Shown here: positions 54,028 through 64,000 of the stretch, piece after piece
How positions within the stretch are numbered: the stretch's first letter is position 1
Layout of the letters: the number at the start of each line of letters is the position of its first letter
Assembly: GCA_022701365.1 (NCBI GenBank)
Contig: JAKUHH010000303.1
Coordinates: 310,001-374,000 of the forward strand
Source of the DNA: Mycocentrospora acerina
Taxonomy: Eukaryota; Ascomycota; Dothideomycetes; Pleosporales
Direction of reading: 5' to 3'
Length of the DNA: 64,000 nucleotides
Position numbers and translations under genes: made by a program
Notes under the pieces: model-generated
Told to the model about the DNA's origin: nothing
Database searches by the model: none
Seen by the model: only the letters and a program-made list of their open reading frames with translations

Positions 54028-55048
54028 GTTGAACGGTGGTGGGAGGTGGATATCGGAACGATGTTCGCAACCCAAAATTTCGGGGAGATCGGAATTTGAT
54101 GGGAGCAGGGCGCCGACACGCTCACCGTTGAGCCAATACCAGCAAAGCCTTGTCTGTTCTGCCTGCCGACCGATCGCCCGCCCGCACTTTCTCCAGCCAA
54201 GTTAATTCCGCGCTCCAGAATGAATGGGTAGATGGAATTCGCCCCACCAGTCACACGAAATGACACACACACACACGCAAAAAAAGTGTAACCGAAAAAA
54301 TATGTGCCTACACCACAACTCGAACAACAAACCCCCCCCCCCTTCTACCCACCACTTGAATCATCAAACGTGCAAAAAAAGAATCGCAATGCGAATGTAT
54401 ATTGGCGGTACTGGGAACTGTCCAATGTTAGAATTGGCAGTACTGCGCAGGTGCTTTTTTCAAGCTGAGGTGAACTTACTCGAACCCAGGCTGGCACGGA
54501 ATTGTAGCAACTCCACAACGTGACGTCATACCACTAGACCATACCACCTTGTTTGAACTCTTGCGAGTTGATTGATGGAGGTTTGAAAAATTGTTGCGTA
54601 TATATCATTGGTGTTAAAAGTGGTAAGGCTATGCGATCTTCGCGTCGATTTACTATTAGTGGGGCTGTTCTTATCCTTGCTTGTACCATGACCAATCAAC
54701 ATCATATGTGAATGATGAATTGTTCATAGGTTGTCAATCTCATTTGCTCTGGGCTGGCGACGCTTTAAGAAAAGTGCTGCGTGATCAACGTCGTTTGGCA
54801 AAACAAGAGCGACGACTGCAATTATGCAGTTTTCAAATGAAGCTCATGTTCCCGTGGACGTGTGTTAGTTTGTGTTCTGAGGACTAGGTGCGAGAAGCTT
54901 CTTGTGAAGAGGACTTGGATTCTTAAGGAAGTAGGAATACAAAAATTGAACTACTCTAGTGACAGAAAACTTGTACACCACGGCTCATACGATTACATTG
55001 CCTTGGTTGGCTTTGCGCATTCTTCTTCAATACTTTTGTATGACCCAA
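54028..55048. other. Spacer, TIM54 promoter and GPATCH1-like 3' region
   Basis: 1.0 kb with a CA microsatellite (about 54258-54275) and poly-C/poly-A runs (54290-54380). No gene supported. Confidence 0.65.
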
Positions 55049-57226
55049 CTACTCGTCGTCGTCGTCATCGTCATCATCATCCCCGAAAATAGCCTTGAAC
55101 ACATCCTCCGATGCGCGCTCATTAGACAGAGCATCGTTCTTCTCCACATCAACCTTGGCATGTTCCCCCAACTGAGGACCTGCGACAGGATTATTCTCCT
55201 TCGACACCTCTCCCATCCACGCCGGTCGCTGAAGAGCAGGTCCACTTGTCAACATCTCATGTACCATCTTGTCCATTGCTGACTTGGAAACCGCCTCTTC
55301 TGTTTTTGACGCAAAATGTGCTGCGCCAGAAGTATCTTCAGTACCAGCAGGCATGTCGGGAGGCGGCTTGACATTAAAGCGCTTGCATAGGAGCCGCGAG
55401 GGGTGGAACGGGAAGCTGCTCCGGGTCATGGGACCATACATGCCCAGCTTAGCGGCTTGCTCTGCAGGGTCTTCTTGCTTCACTGTGGGTTGTCGTAGAA
55501 GGTTGTCCCCGGATGTACCGTTCCCACCGGCGCTCTGGGTAGAAGAGGTAAAGCGTGATGCCATGATTCCTGTTGTTGGCTTAAATACCTGTGCAGCGTG
55601 TGCAAACTCCTGAAGCTCTTTGACCCAATTGGCTATGGACACGCCAGTTGGTCGCTCTGGCAAATCGGTCTTGAATCCTGTGCGCAACTCAAGGTAGCCA
55701 ACATATCTTGCCCGCTTCTTTACGTCTTCTGCATAGGGCATCCAACCAGTTGCTCCTTTTGCTAATGCTGCAGCCGCAATATTCTTGTCTAGCGATGGAA
55801 CGAGGCCCCATAGATCCTTGGGCTGTGCATTGTCCGCAGGTAGGTGTCCTTCCGGAGCCATTTGCCCTAAACCTTGTGGCAAATCAACCTTACCAGACAA
55901 CGTTGCGAGCTTATCGCGGGCTCCTTTGGGTATGAAATCGAATACGGATTTTCCAGGCAACGGTGTCTCTCCAAGCATAGCTGAACGTCCCTTGACGTCT
56001 AAAGTTGAAGCTTTGGCTGCATCCGCAACAGACTGGTACCCTTGAGCGTTTGCATTCGAGGCGGTGCCTTTTGATGATTTCCACCCAGAAGGAATTTTGG
56101 GTGGTGGATATTTTGGCCGGCTGGCAAGGGTGGCAGTATCGGCAGCCAACGTAAACCCGCTTAGAAGAGGCCTCCCATCCATTGACGTCCGTGTTAATGA
56201 TGAGACTGATTTCATCGATCCTTTCTTGGGGATAAACACAAGTTTCTCTCCGGTGCCTGGCTTGGCAAATTTGCTTGGTTTCTTTGTCTTCTTGTCTTTA
56301 CCCAAGGTTTTGTTGAATGAGATTTTTGGGCCCAATTCGTATGGATCCTCATCATCAGACCCCGTGTCGTTGAGTACACCAACACCAAAGGACGATTTCT
56401 TCAGTTGAGGTTTCTTCGTAGACGGCGCCTTGTTGGAGCCCTCGAGAAAATGCAAGGTGCTAGAAGGATACGAATCTATATCCTTTTCCTCGACAAGTCC
56501 TAGGCGCGCTTCGGACTGGTAACCGAGTCCTTTGCGACGCACTTCTTCTCGAGCGACTGGCATGACCTGAGCGTCTTCTGGGGCGAACAAATGTGCAGAA
56601 GCGTCCTTGGACGTGATGGCGTCGTCCTCCAGGCGCGCACCACGGCGTACTTTGCGGCCAATGCCCCGATCTCGCCGCCATCCCATCTTCTGCGCTAACT
56701 TGAAGCCCATTGTCTCTTCCTGTGTTGAGAAGAGGCCAAAAAAGTCGTCCTCTTTGGATTCTCCATTTCCACCAATTTCTGCGAAAGCTTGAGCAGTCTC
56801 GAGTTGGCGCGACTCTGCGGCGGCGGCCAGATCTTCTTCGTCCATGAAATCCTCTGCTCTTTGTGCCTGGCCAGCGGGTTGGTCCTTGTTGCGGTTTGAG
56901 CGCGAGGAGACAAATGTCTTTGGGGCCCATCCTTCCTTAGATCCAACTGTATTAAAATATCTTAGCATAGTCAAGAAGTCTTGAGTTCGGGATAGAAATA
57001 GCTGTGAAACTTACCCTGCACTGAAACCTCCAGTAAATGCGCCGTGTAGTCTTCTGCGCCCACGCTCGTCGGTTACGGTCTGTTTCCATACCGGCACAAA
57101 AGCGCCATCGTCGCCATCCTCGTCGGGGAGCTCGGTGCCTATGAAGATGTATTTCAAGGGACCGCCGCCTCGCGATCGTTTCTGCGCATTCGACGGAGAG
57201 GATGCGCGCGGTCGCTTGTACGACAT
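55049..57226 (-). CDS. GPATCH1: GPATCH1-like G-patch protein (DUF1604)
   Basis: Two exons, 57226-57015 and 56960-55049 (54-nt intron), 707 residues. Exon 1 ends RRRLHGAFTGGFSAG and splices to YFNTVGSKEGWAPKTFVSSR. Together these form the DUF1604 signature of GPATCH1. EDFMDEEDLAAA follows. The G-patch lies at about 155-175 (TMGFKLAQKMGWRRDRGIG). Later blocks include VFDFIPKGARDKLA, LGTGWMPY-like GATGWMPY and the C-terminal KRFNVKPPPDMP. It ends in an Asp run (a GAC/GAT repeat). Family knowledge: GPATCH1 associates with late spliceosomes and the DEAH helicase DHX35. Fungal orthologues are nuclear. It is the second G-patch gene in the window, unrelated in the rest of its sequence to the one at 11050. 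Confidence 0.92.
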
Positions 57227-58476
57227 GTTGGCTGTTGGCTGTTGGCTGGCTATTGGTCGGCTGTTGAGTTGTGGAGCAATGGTGGATGCTGGTGTTTGTA
57301 GTCGAGCTGGTCAAGACTGTCAAGATTGGGCTAACTAGTGGAAGCTGACGATATGACTAAGCGACATGTGGAATGCAGCTGCGGCACGTTGGTTTGCTAG
57401 CAATGCACTGACCAGGCTGGGGAATGCGCGGGATGAGATGCAGGCCGTTGGGCTGTTGTGGTGAGCGCCCAAGAGAGGCAAGCGATGATGTATTGTACGC
57501 CAACCTCGCCTGGTCCGCGTGAAGAATGGGGCTAGTGTAACGGGGTTTGTTTACTGCCGTGTGATGTGCACAATAAAGACCCTGACTGTGCCGACCAAGG
57601 AGAAACAGGGAAGTGTGGTGAAGTGCAGGGGAGTGTGGTGAAGTGCAGTGAAGTGCAGTGAGGTGCAGAGAAGTGCAGTAAAGTACAGTGAAGCACAGTG
57701 AAGCATAGAGTAGAGCATGGTGAAGCACAGTAAAGCACAGTGAAGCATAGTAGAGCATCGTGAAGCATCGTGAAGCATAGTGAAGCACAGCAAAGTGCAG
57801 TGAAGCCCAGTGAAGCCCAGCACAGCACAGCATAGCAAAGCACTCCCTCACGCATCGCTGCGAACGGCTATTTACCCCACTGCACGGCGTCCAATACCAT
57901 GCCATGCCATGCCATGATGGCATTGGTGGCCCCACTGCGGCGTGGAATGAGCTATCGTGTTCGTGAGCGCCCGCCGGCCCAGACAGAAGCAAGTCACGCT
58001 CGCGCAGCTTGGACACGCTGGTGGACTGCGCATTGCCTGCACTGTAGTTGGGCATTGTTGTCGTGGCCGTTGGCATTGTCGTTGTCGGCGTTGTTGGTGT
58101 TGCCACTGCTGTTGCCACTGCCACTGCCATTGCCATTGCCCGTCTCACTCCCTGCCGTGCTGCCCTGCGTCAGCCCTGATCCCCGGTGATGCGAGGCCGG
58201 TGACCAGCGCGCCCTCGTTCTCCCTCGGAGCTGCCAAGTTGTTGGCCTGCACACCAGATCGATCCTCTCCAACCGTCGGCCCCTGATAGCTGTCGATGCA
58301 CGCGGCGCCGTCCATCTCTGCCCCGACTGCCCTGTGCCCGTGCCTGTGCCTGTGCCTGTACCTCCCTCGACTCGACTGCACGGCATCCCCCGCTCACCGC
58401 TCGCTCCGACGCTCAGTGCGTCGTCGTCCGTTCAAGACCCACAGCTGCTCCCTGCGCGCCGCCCACGTCCTCCGCA
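57227..58476. other. Spacer with a decamer minisatellite and the kin1 leader
   Basis: Holds the GPATCH1 promoter, a 23-copy 10-bp repeat array, a TTGCCATTGCCACTG-type run (about 58085-58140) and the pyrimidine-rich leader of kin1. An ATG frame at 58296-58667 overlaps the kin1 start in another frame (see findings). Confidence 0.7.
57611..57840. repeat. 10-bp minisatellite (consensus TGAAGCACAG)
   Basis: About 23 imperfect tandem decamers, such as AAGTGCAGTG at the left and TGAAGCACAG, TGAAGCATAG and TGAAGCCCAG to the right, with a 2-bp phase slip in the middle. All three minus-strand frames are open across it as a direct consequence of the unit length. Confidence 0.93.
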
Positions 58477-61400
58477 ATGTCGGCTGCCGCTGCTCCCATC
58501 CGCAACACGTCGACACGGCGCTCGCAGCCGCACACCAGCCCCTCGGACCTCTCGCAGCGCGACCGCGAGCCGCCCCGCCCGAGTCGCCAGCAACAGGTGC
58601 TCAGCAACGCTGCCAGGCGCGACTACGACCAATCCAGCGTCGCCGACGCCCGTCCCAGCGAGTCTAGAGATCGGCCGCGACACGCGCGCTATGCGTCTGA
58701 CGCGTCCACGACTTCCGCAATGCCTTCCAACGGAGCTGCCGCGCCCAACACCAAGCGGCGCACCACCATCACCGCCCCGGCCACGGGCACATGGACCCTG
58801 GGCAAGACGATTGGTGCGGGCAGCATGGGCAAGGTGAAGCTGGCCAAGCATGTCGAGAGCGGAGAGCAGGTACGGCGATGCTGTCCAGCGTGCCCATGTG
58901 ACGGATGATGCTGACCCTCCTCCCGCAGGTCGCCGTGAAGATTGTGCCGCGCCTGTCCCAGGACCAGCACCAGACCGCCGCCGACCGCGAGCGAGCCGAC
59001 CATTCCAAGGAGGTCCGCACCGCCCGCGAGGCTGCCATTGTCAGCTTGCTCAGCCACCCCTACGTCTGCGGCATGCGCGACGTCGTCCGCACCAACTACC
59101 ACTGGTACATGCTGTTTGAGTTTGTCAACGGCGGACAGATGCTCGACTACATCATCTCACACGGGCGTCTGAAGGAGAAGCAGGCCCGCAAGTTCGCCCG
59201 CCAGATCGCCAGCGCCCTAGACTACTGCCATCGCAACAGCATCGTGCACCGCGACCTCAAGATCGAAAACATTCTCATCAGCAAGACCGGCGACATCAAG
59301 ATCATCGACTTCGGCTTGAGCAACCTATTCTCGCCTCGAAACCAACTCAAGACCTTCTGTGGAAGCTTGTACTTTGCCGCTCCCGAGCTGCTGCAGGCCA
59401 AGCAGTACACTGGGCCAGAGGTTGATGTATGGAGTTTTGGCATTGTCCTCTACGTTTTAGTGTGCGGAAAAGTGCCGTTTGACGATCAGAGCATGCCACA
59501 GCTGCATGCAAAGATCAAAAAGGGACACGTCGATTATCCCCCCTGGCTGTCTGCTGGTAAATCCCCCCGAGTCTAGTACTATATTCACCACTAACGCGCA
59601 CCAGAATGTCGCAACCTCATCCACAGAATGTTGCAGACTGACCCAACTCAGCGTCTAACCCTCTCCGAGATCATGACCCATCCTTGGATTACAAAGGGAT
59701 TCAACAACCCCCCCGAAAACTATCTGCCCCACCGCGAGCCTCTGCAACTGCCGTTGGACAGAGAAGTCATTGAGAAGATGACTGGATTCGACTTTGGTAC
59801 TTCTGAATACATTACAACCCAGCTGACCAACGTCATTCAATCCGAGGAATACCAGCGTGCCGTCCGCGCATCCGCCAAGAAGAATACTGCTCAGACTCCT
59901 GAAGCAGACAAGAAGAGAGGCATGTTCGATTTCTACAAGAGGCGGACTTCAATCTCTAGCCGGGAACAATTGATGGCCTCGTCATCTGAAGAGATTCAAC
60001 GCGGGTTGGACCCTGTCAATGCATTCAGCCCACTTATTTCCGTGTATTTCCTCGTGAAAGAAAAGAGAGAGCGTGAAAAGCTCGAGGAGAACCCCGGTGC
60101 CTTGGCCATGCCCCATAGCCCCGGCGAGAAGCCGTTGAAGATGCCCGACCTCCCCGCACCGCCAGCTGCGTACACCAATACTGCCACTTATGAGATGGCA
60201 GGTGAAAAACCTACAGGCGGAAGGTCACGGCCGAGGGCGAGAACTCATGGTGAGGATGAGATTACGGACGGATTGAAGAGGGTAGATTTGAGTAAGCCGC
60301 CAGGTGTCGTGACCCCAGCTTTACCACCACCTCCCGTCGAACACGCGAAGAAAGAAGGGGGTGCGGCAGGACTATTACGACGTTTCAGCACTAGAAAGTA
60401 TAGGGGTCATGACAGGGAGCGCATAGAACCGCTGCCACCCACGCCATCCCTTGCCATATCTAGTCCATCAGATACATCTAGCGTTCCGAAAAAGAGTTTC
60501 AGTATTCGAAGACAACGCGACAGGGGTGCAGAGTCCTCTTCACAACTTCACGCTAGCGTATCAAACCAGCCAGATCTGCTTTCCCCTCCTGATACTACCA
60601 ATAGCGCTACACGGAAGTTCAAGGCCCTGGGCCGCTCGACGAGCGTGAATTCGGCCGATTTCCGAAGGCGGTTGAGTCGACGGGGAAGATCATCAGAGGA
60701 CCCGGGAAATCCTCCGCCTACTAGCGGATCGGATCGATCAGACCTCAGTCGACAAAAAGTTCAATCAGGAAACGAAGCCGCCTCGGAAGAATTCTCGGAA
60801 AGCCCGCGTCCCATGGCAGCGCATCGTGCGAAGTCCTTGGGTCATGCACGTCGAGAGAGTATTCAAGCTCGAAGAGCGCGACGAGAGCAAACCAAGGAAC
60901 AGAACGGGGTACCAGAAGAGACGGACGCGGAGCTTGCGCAAGCCCAAGCAGACGCAGAGGGGAGTCGGAGTCCCGATGCCGTAAAGCCTGTTCTCCTCAA
61001 GGGTCTCTTCAGTGTCTCCACGACTAGTAGCAAGCCGTTGTCACTGATTCAAAATGAACTGATACGAGTACTTGATCAGCTTGGCGTCACTTACAGCGAG
61101 ATTGAAGGCGGGTTCAAGTGCCGTCACGCGCCTAGCATTGATCTTAACAAAGTTGTCGACTCACCAGCCTCTCCGCCTATCGGTAGCCATAGGAGAAGGA
61201 TTAGTTTTGGAGGTTTTATGGGTGGTGACAAGGACCGGGAAGACTTTAGGGATCACAACCGTGTCCCCCATACTCCAAAGTCTCGGTCTCGACCCTCTCC
61301 TGTAGATCGCAGCTACACAAACACCGATGAGTCTGATGGAAGTGAGGATAGAGATGAGAGACAACCGCGAAGTGGACGGGCAATGGTGGCTGGCGAAACG

Positions 61401-61571
61401 ACAACACATGTTCAGAGTGATCTCGGTGAGAGCATGATTCTTGTTTTCGAGATTTTGATCGTAAAGGTGCCGCTGTTCAGGCTGCATGGCATCCAATTCA
61501 AGAAGGTTGATGGAGGGACATGGCAGTACAAGAACATGGCACAGACCATCTTGTCGGAACTGCGGCTGTAG
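58477..61571 (+). CDS. kin1: Kin1/MARK-family Ser/Thr protein kinase
   Basis: Three exons: 58477-58869, 58929-59556 and 59605-61571, giving 995 residues. A disordered N-terminus precedes the kinase domain (about 105-370). It has a glycine loop GAGSMGKV, VAVKIV (K135), HRDLKIEN (D240), DFG (D258) and TFCGSLYFAAPELL. Introns fall after GEQ and within SAECRNLIHR. A UBA-like region (LDREVIEKMTGFDFG, near 435) and a long Ser-rich part follow. The last 50 residues form a KA1 domain (FRLHGIQFKKVDGGTWQYKN). Family knowledge: Kin1/Kin2 act at the cell cortex in polarised secretion and growth. Kin1 orthologues work at growth sites and septa in filamentous fungi. KA1 binds acidic phospholipids. Confidence 0.95.
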
Positions 61572-62245
61572 GTACTGGTCTGAAAGGCGTTTTGGAGGTC
61601 ATTTTATTCTTTTGACATTGGCAAACAGTATCTTCTCAACGTGGTACTTGTTCAGTTATAATCAAGTTGTAGCGGTGAGAGTTTGAGGGTACAAACATGC
61701 GGCATGAAATTTACTTGTTATTGGGTTCGTCATCTTTCTTCGCACCACCAGATAAGACAAGACACGAAGCAGGGCGTTGTGAACTCTGTGATGCAGCCTT
61801 TGGGCATTTTATTAGACGAACATTGAAAGTAAAGCAAATTAAAGCGATGTCAACACGAACTCGGATGCCTAACTACCTGACTCTGCTTTTGATTTCTGCC
61901 TAGGCCACTCGCTATTGTTGTTGCTGTCTCTCACCCTGTACCTTATTTTAAGGCTGCCAGTAGTTCACCTGATCTGAGAGCCAGCCGTGTGGATCACCCA
62001 AAGCACAAGCTCCCGCAGCAGGCGCCAAGACGCACGAGCCAACAGCAAGCAGGAGCAACCGTGGGGTCCAACCTCACCTCTCGAGTGCTGCTACAACAAA
62101 CTCCACACTGCGCTTCTCACCATCTTTCCACCACAGGATCTAGCGCCTTACCACCTCGACTGCTTGTAACGCGCATTCGTACCCCTCCAACAACCCAACC
62201 TAAAATTACCTCACTACCCCTCGACCCCAACCCCGACAGCAGCAA
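61572..62245. other. Spacer, kin1 3' region and RCD1 leader
   Basis: 674 bp. AT-rich on the left, C-rich before the ATG at 62246. No gene. Confidence 0.7.
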
Positions 62246-63536
62246 ATGCAACATATCTTCACGCACCAGCAGCAGTACCCTGGGGAGTGGGCCCAGCAAG
62301 GTCACCACCAGCAGCACCCCAACCACCATGTAGCCCAGCATGGCCAACTCCAGGCTCATGCGCAGGCGCAGGCGCAGGCTCAAGCACACGCCGTTCGGGC
62401 CGCCGCCGCCGTTGCCCAACAGCAGCACTACGGTCAAATCGCAGGCAACAATGGGACATCCATCCCAAGCAGCGGCATCGTGCCTCGAGGACCTGCAAAC
62501 GATATCCAGGCGAACACAGACATTGGCATGACGGAGGAGAACAGGCGCGTCTTGGATTGGATCGCACAGCTCATGAAGCCCGCCACACGCGAGTCGGCGC
62601 TGCTTGAGTTGAGCAAAAAGCGAGAGCAGGTGCCTGAGCTGGCTCTGATTCTTTGGCATTCCTTTGGTACGCTATTGAATTTGAATATGTGCATGGTCAG
62701 ATGTGGCTAACATTCTCCAGGTGTCATGGCATCCCTCCTCCAAGAGATCATCTCCGTTTACCCTCTGCTCAACCCCTCGCAATTGACCGCTGCTGCATCG
62801 AATCGCGTCTGCAATGCACTCGCGCTGCTTCAATGCGTCGCTTCTCACACTGAGACCCGCGGTCTCTTCTTGAGTGGTAAGTGACTAATTGCGTACTTGA
62901 CAATGCAGCCTAGCTAATCCCGCTGCAGCGCACATCCCGCTCTTCCTCTACCCGTTCCTCAATACAACCTCCAAGTCGCGACCCTTTGAGTACCTCCGCC
63001 TTACATCTCTTGGTGTCATTGGCGCTCTTGTGAAGAACGATTCCTCCGAGGTCATCAACTTCCTTCTCACGACCGAGATTATTCCGCTTTGCCTGCGTAT
63101 CATGGAGACTGGCTCAGAGCTTAGCAAGACAGTCGCCATTTTCATTGTACAAAAGATCCTGCTAGACGATATCGGACTCGCGTACATTTGCCAGACTTAC
63201 GAGCGCTTCTATGCCGTTGGTACTGTTCTCAGCAACATGGTCAACCAGCTGGTGGAGCAGCAAACCGTTCGCCTGCTCAAGCATGTCGTTCGCTGCTTTC
63301 TTCGGTAAGACTTCTGATTCTGCCTTATAAATAATTAGTCTAACTGGCCTAGTCTGAGCGACAACGCTCGAGCCCGCGAGGCATTGCGTCAATGTCTTCC
63401 TGAGCCTCTTCGCGATGCCACCTTTTCTTCGGTCCTACGTGACGACGCTGCGACCAAGCGCTGCCTCGCTCAGCTGCTGATCAACCTTTCGGATAACGTT
63501 GTCGACCCCGCAAACAACCAACAGATCATGCATTGA
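62246..63536 (+). CDS. CAF40: CCR4-NOT subunit Rcd1/Caf40 (CNOT9)
   Basis: Four exons: 62246-62666, 62721-62876, 62929-63304 and 63353-63536, giving 378 residues. The N-terminal 95 residues are His/Gln/Ala-rich, with a tandem AQ run from a CAGGCG repeat. The conserved armadillo domain begins near IAQLMKPATRESALLELSKK and includes LALILWHSFGVMASLLQEII. FEYLRLTSLGVIGALVKND and QTVRLLKHVVRCFLRLSDN follow, and it ends INLSDNV. All three splices fall inside this highly conserved core and restore it exactly. Family knowledge: Caf40 is a scaffold of the CCR4-NOT deadenylase and binds Trp-containing peptides of RNA regulators such as GW182 or Roquin in animals. In S. pombe, rcd1 is needed for sexual differentiation. 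Confidence 0.96.
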
Positions 63537-63594
63537 AACAAACGCGTCTTGGAGCATGACGCTCCAACTACGATAATGCGGCTGTGAGCTGAAT

Positions 63595-63780
63595 CTAGCA
63601 CTTGCTCAGCTTACCTTTGCCTTTGTATTCTACCGGCTTCGGCTTTGACTTCGTTTGGCGTGGCGGCATGTACGGTGGTTTTGCGATCACATACCCCTTC
63701 GATTCGATCTGATTTACGAAAATGGTGCGGCATTGGCGTTGGGATTCTTTGGATGCGATACCCGTGGCAACATTGTTCAT
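63595..63780 (-). CDS. Small hypothetical ORF, possibly a terminal exon
   Basis: 61 codons with a true ATG. Basic and Pro/Lys-rich at the C-terminus (PPYMPPRQTKSKPKPVEYKG). The N-terminal half reads ASKESQRQCRTIFVNQIESK. It lies 58 bp downstream of CAF40 in convergent orientation. Composition is protein-like, but I recognise no family. It could be a small gene, or the last exon of a gene whose upstream exons lie beyond 63.8 kb. Confidence 0.3.
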   Translation of the reverse strand: MNNVATGIASKESQRQCRTIFVNQIESKGYVIAKPPYMPPRQTKSKPKPVEYKGKGKLSKC

Positions 63781-64000
63781 GACATGTTCTCACATTTTAT
63801 ATGCATCTCACCAACATCTTATCGGCGAACATTATGGCGAGGAGTTTTAGGCATTGCATGGCATGGCACTCTGTATGAGTGGGATGGATTTTGGGTACAG
63901 GGCGGGATGAAAAGCGATGTACAATATTTTGGCTGTATCAATTTGGCTCCACGTATAAGTAATGCTAAGATTGTGCTTTTCCTAAACTCGAATTTTTATA
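63781..64000. other. Right edge of window, no feature
   Basis: 220 bp, AT-rich toward the end. No feature is supported. Confidence 0.5.

Noticed and set aside
57357..58148. 263-codon minus-strand Cys/Leu/His-rich protein
   Set aside because: Most of it is the translated decamer minisatellite, which is necessarily open in all minus frames.

Overview
This 64 kb window comes from the nuclear genome of a filamentous ascomycete, most likely a Dothideomycete of the Pleosporales type (an inference from protein style and gene content, not from a search). The signs are: small spliceosomal introns, mostly 48-120 nt with GT...AG ends and CTAAC/CTAAT-like branch sites; one gene about every 3 kb on both strands; homopolymer and microsatellite runs in the spacers; and fungal marker proteins (Cdc11/Nud1-type SIN scaffold, Tim54, Kcs1, Kin1, She4/Rng3, Rrp42, Tma20, Sgt2). 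I support 22 protein-coding genes and one doubtful small ORF. I saw no tRNA, rRNA, CRISPR array, phage or intact transposon. There is one assembly gap (8963-9126), next to a 45-nt poly-C run.

Layout. 0-2 kb: Ola1/YchF-type ATPase. 2-5.8 kb: a 4 kb gene-free block. 5.8-8.2 kb: Kelch-like single-pass membrane protein. 9.5-12.9 kb: a membrane-anchored SDR oxidoreductase, divergent from a small G-patch protein, then a 2H cyclic phosphodiesterase (Cpd1-like). 13.1-17.7 kb: two divergent genes that share an unusual His/Gln/Glu-rich repeat domain. 19.9-21.9 kb: a Dip5-like amino acid permease. 22.2-26.2 kb: a fungal protein of unknown function, divergent from an HRI-type eIF2-alpha kinase. 27.4-30.7 kb: exosome subunit Rrp42, divergent from an Mch1-like transporter. 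31.6-39.2 kb: Kcs1 inositol hexakisphosphate kinase and a large disordered protein of unknown function. 39.7-48.2 kb: Cdc11/Nud1 scaffold and the She4/UNC-45 myosin chaperone. 49.8-57.2 kb: Tma20, Sgt2, Tim54 and a GPATCH1-like splicing protein. 58.5-63.5 kb: Kin1-like kinase and Rcd1/Caf40.

Most genes are conserved housekeeping genes and form no obvious pathway cluster. Loose themes are translation and RNA control (Ola1, HRI kinase, Tma20, Rrp42, GPATCH1-like, Rcd1), cytokinesis and polarity (Cdc11, She4, Kin1) and protein targeting (Sgt2, Tim54). The most unusual part is the 13.1-17.7 kb pair, whose repeat domain I cannot assign to any biochemical function.

Coding spans were rebuilt by hand across introns, and exon limits are in each entry. 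Several corrected models matter: the Cpd1-like gene continues past an apparent stop into a second exon that restores its second catalytic motif; Sgt2 has an intron directly after its ATG; Tma20 begins with a 14-nt exon; and the 36.9-39.2 kb gene starts at 39153, because the longer reading frame has no ATG.
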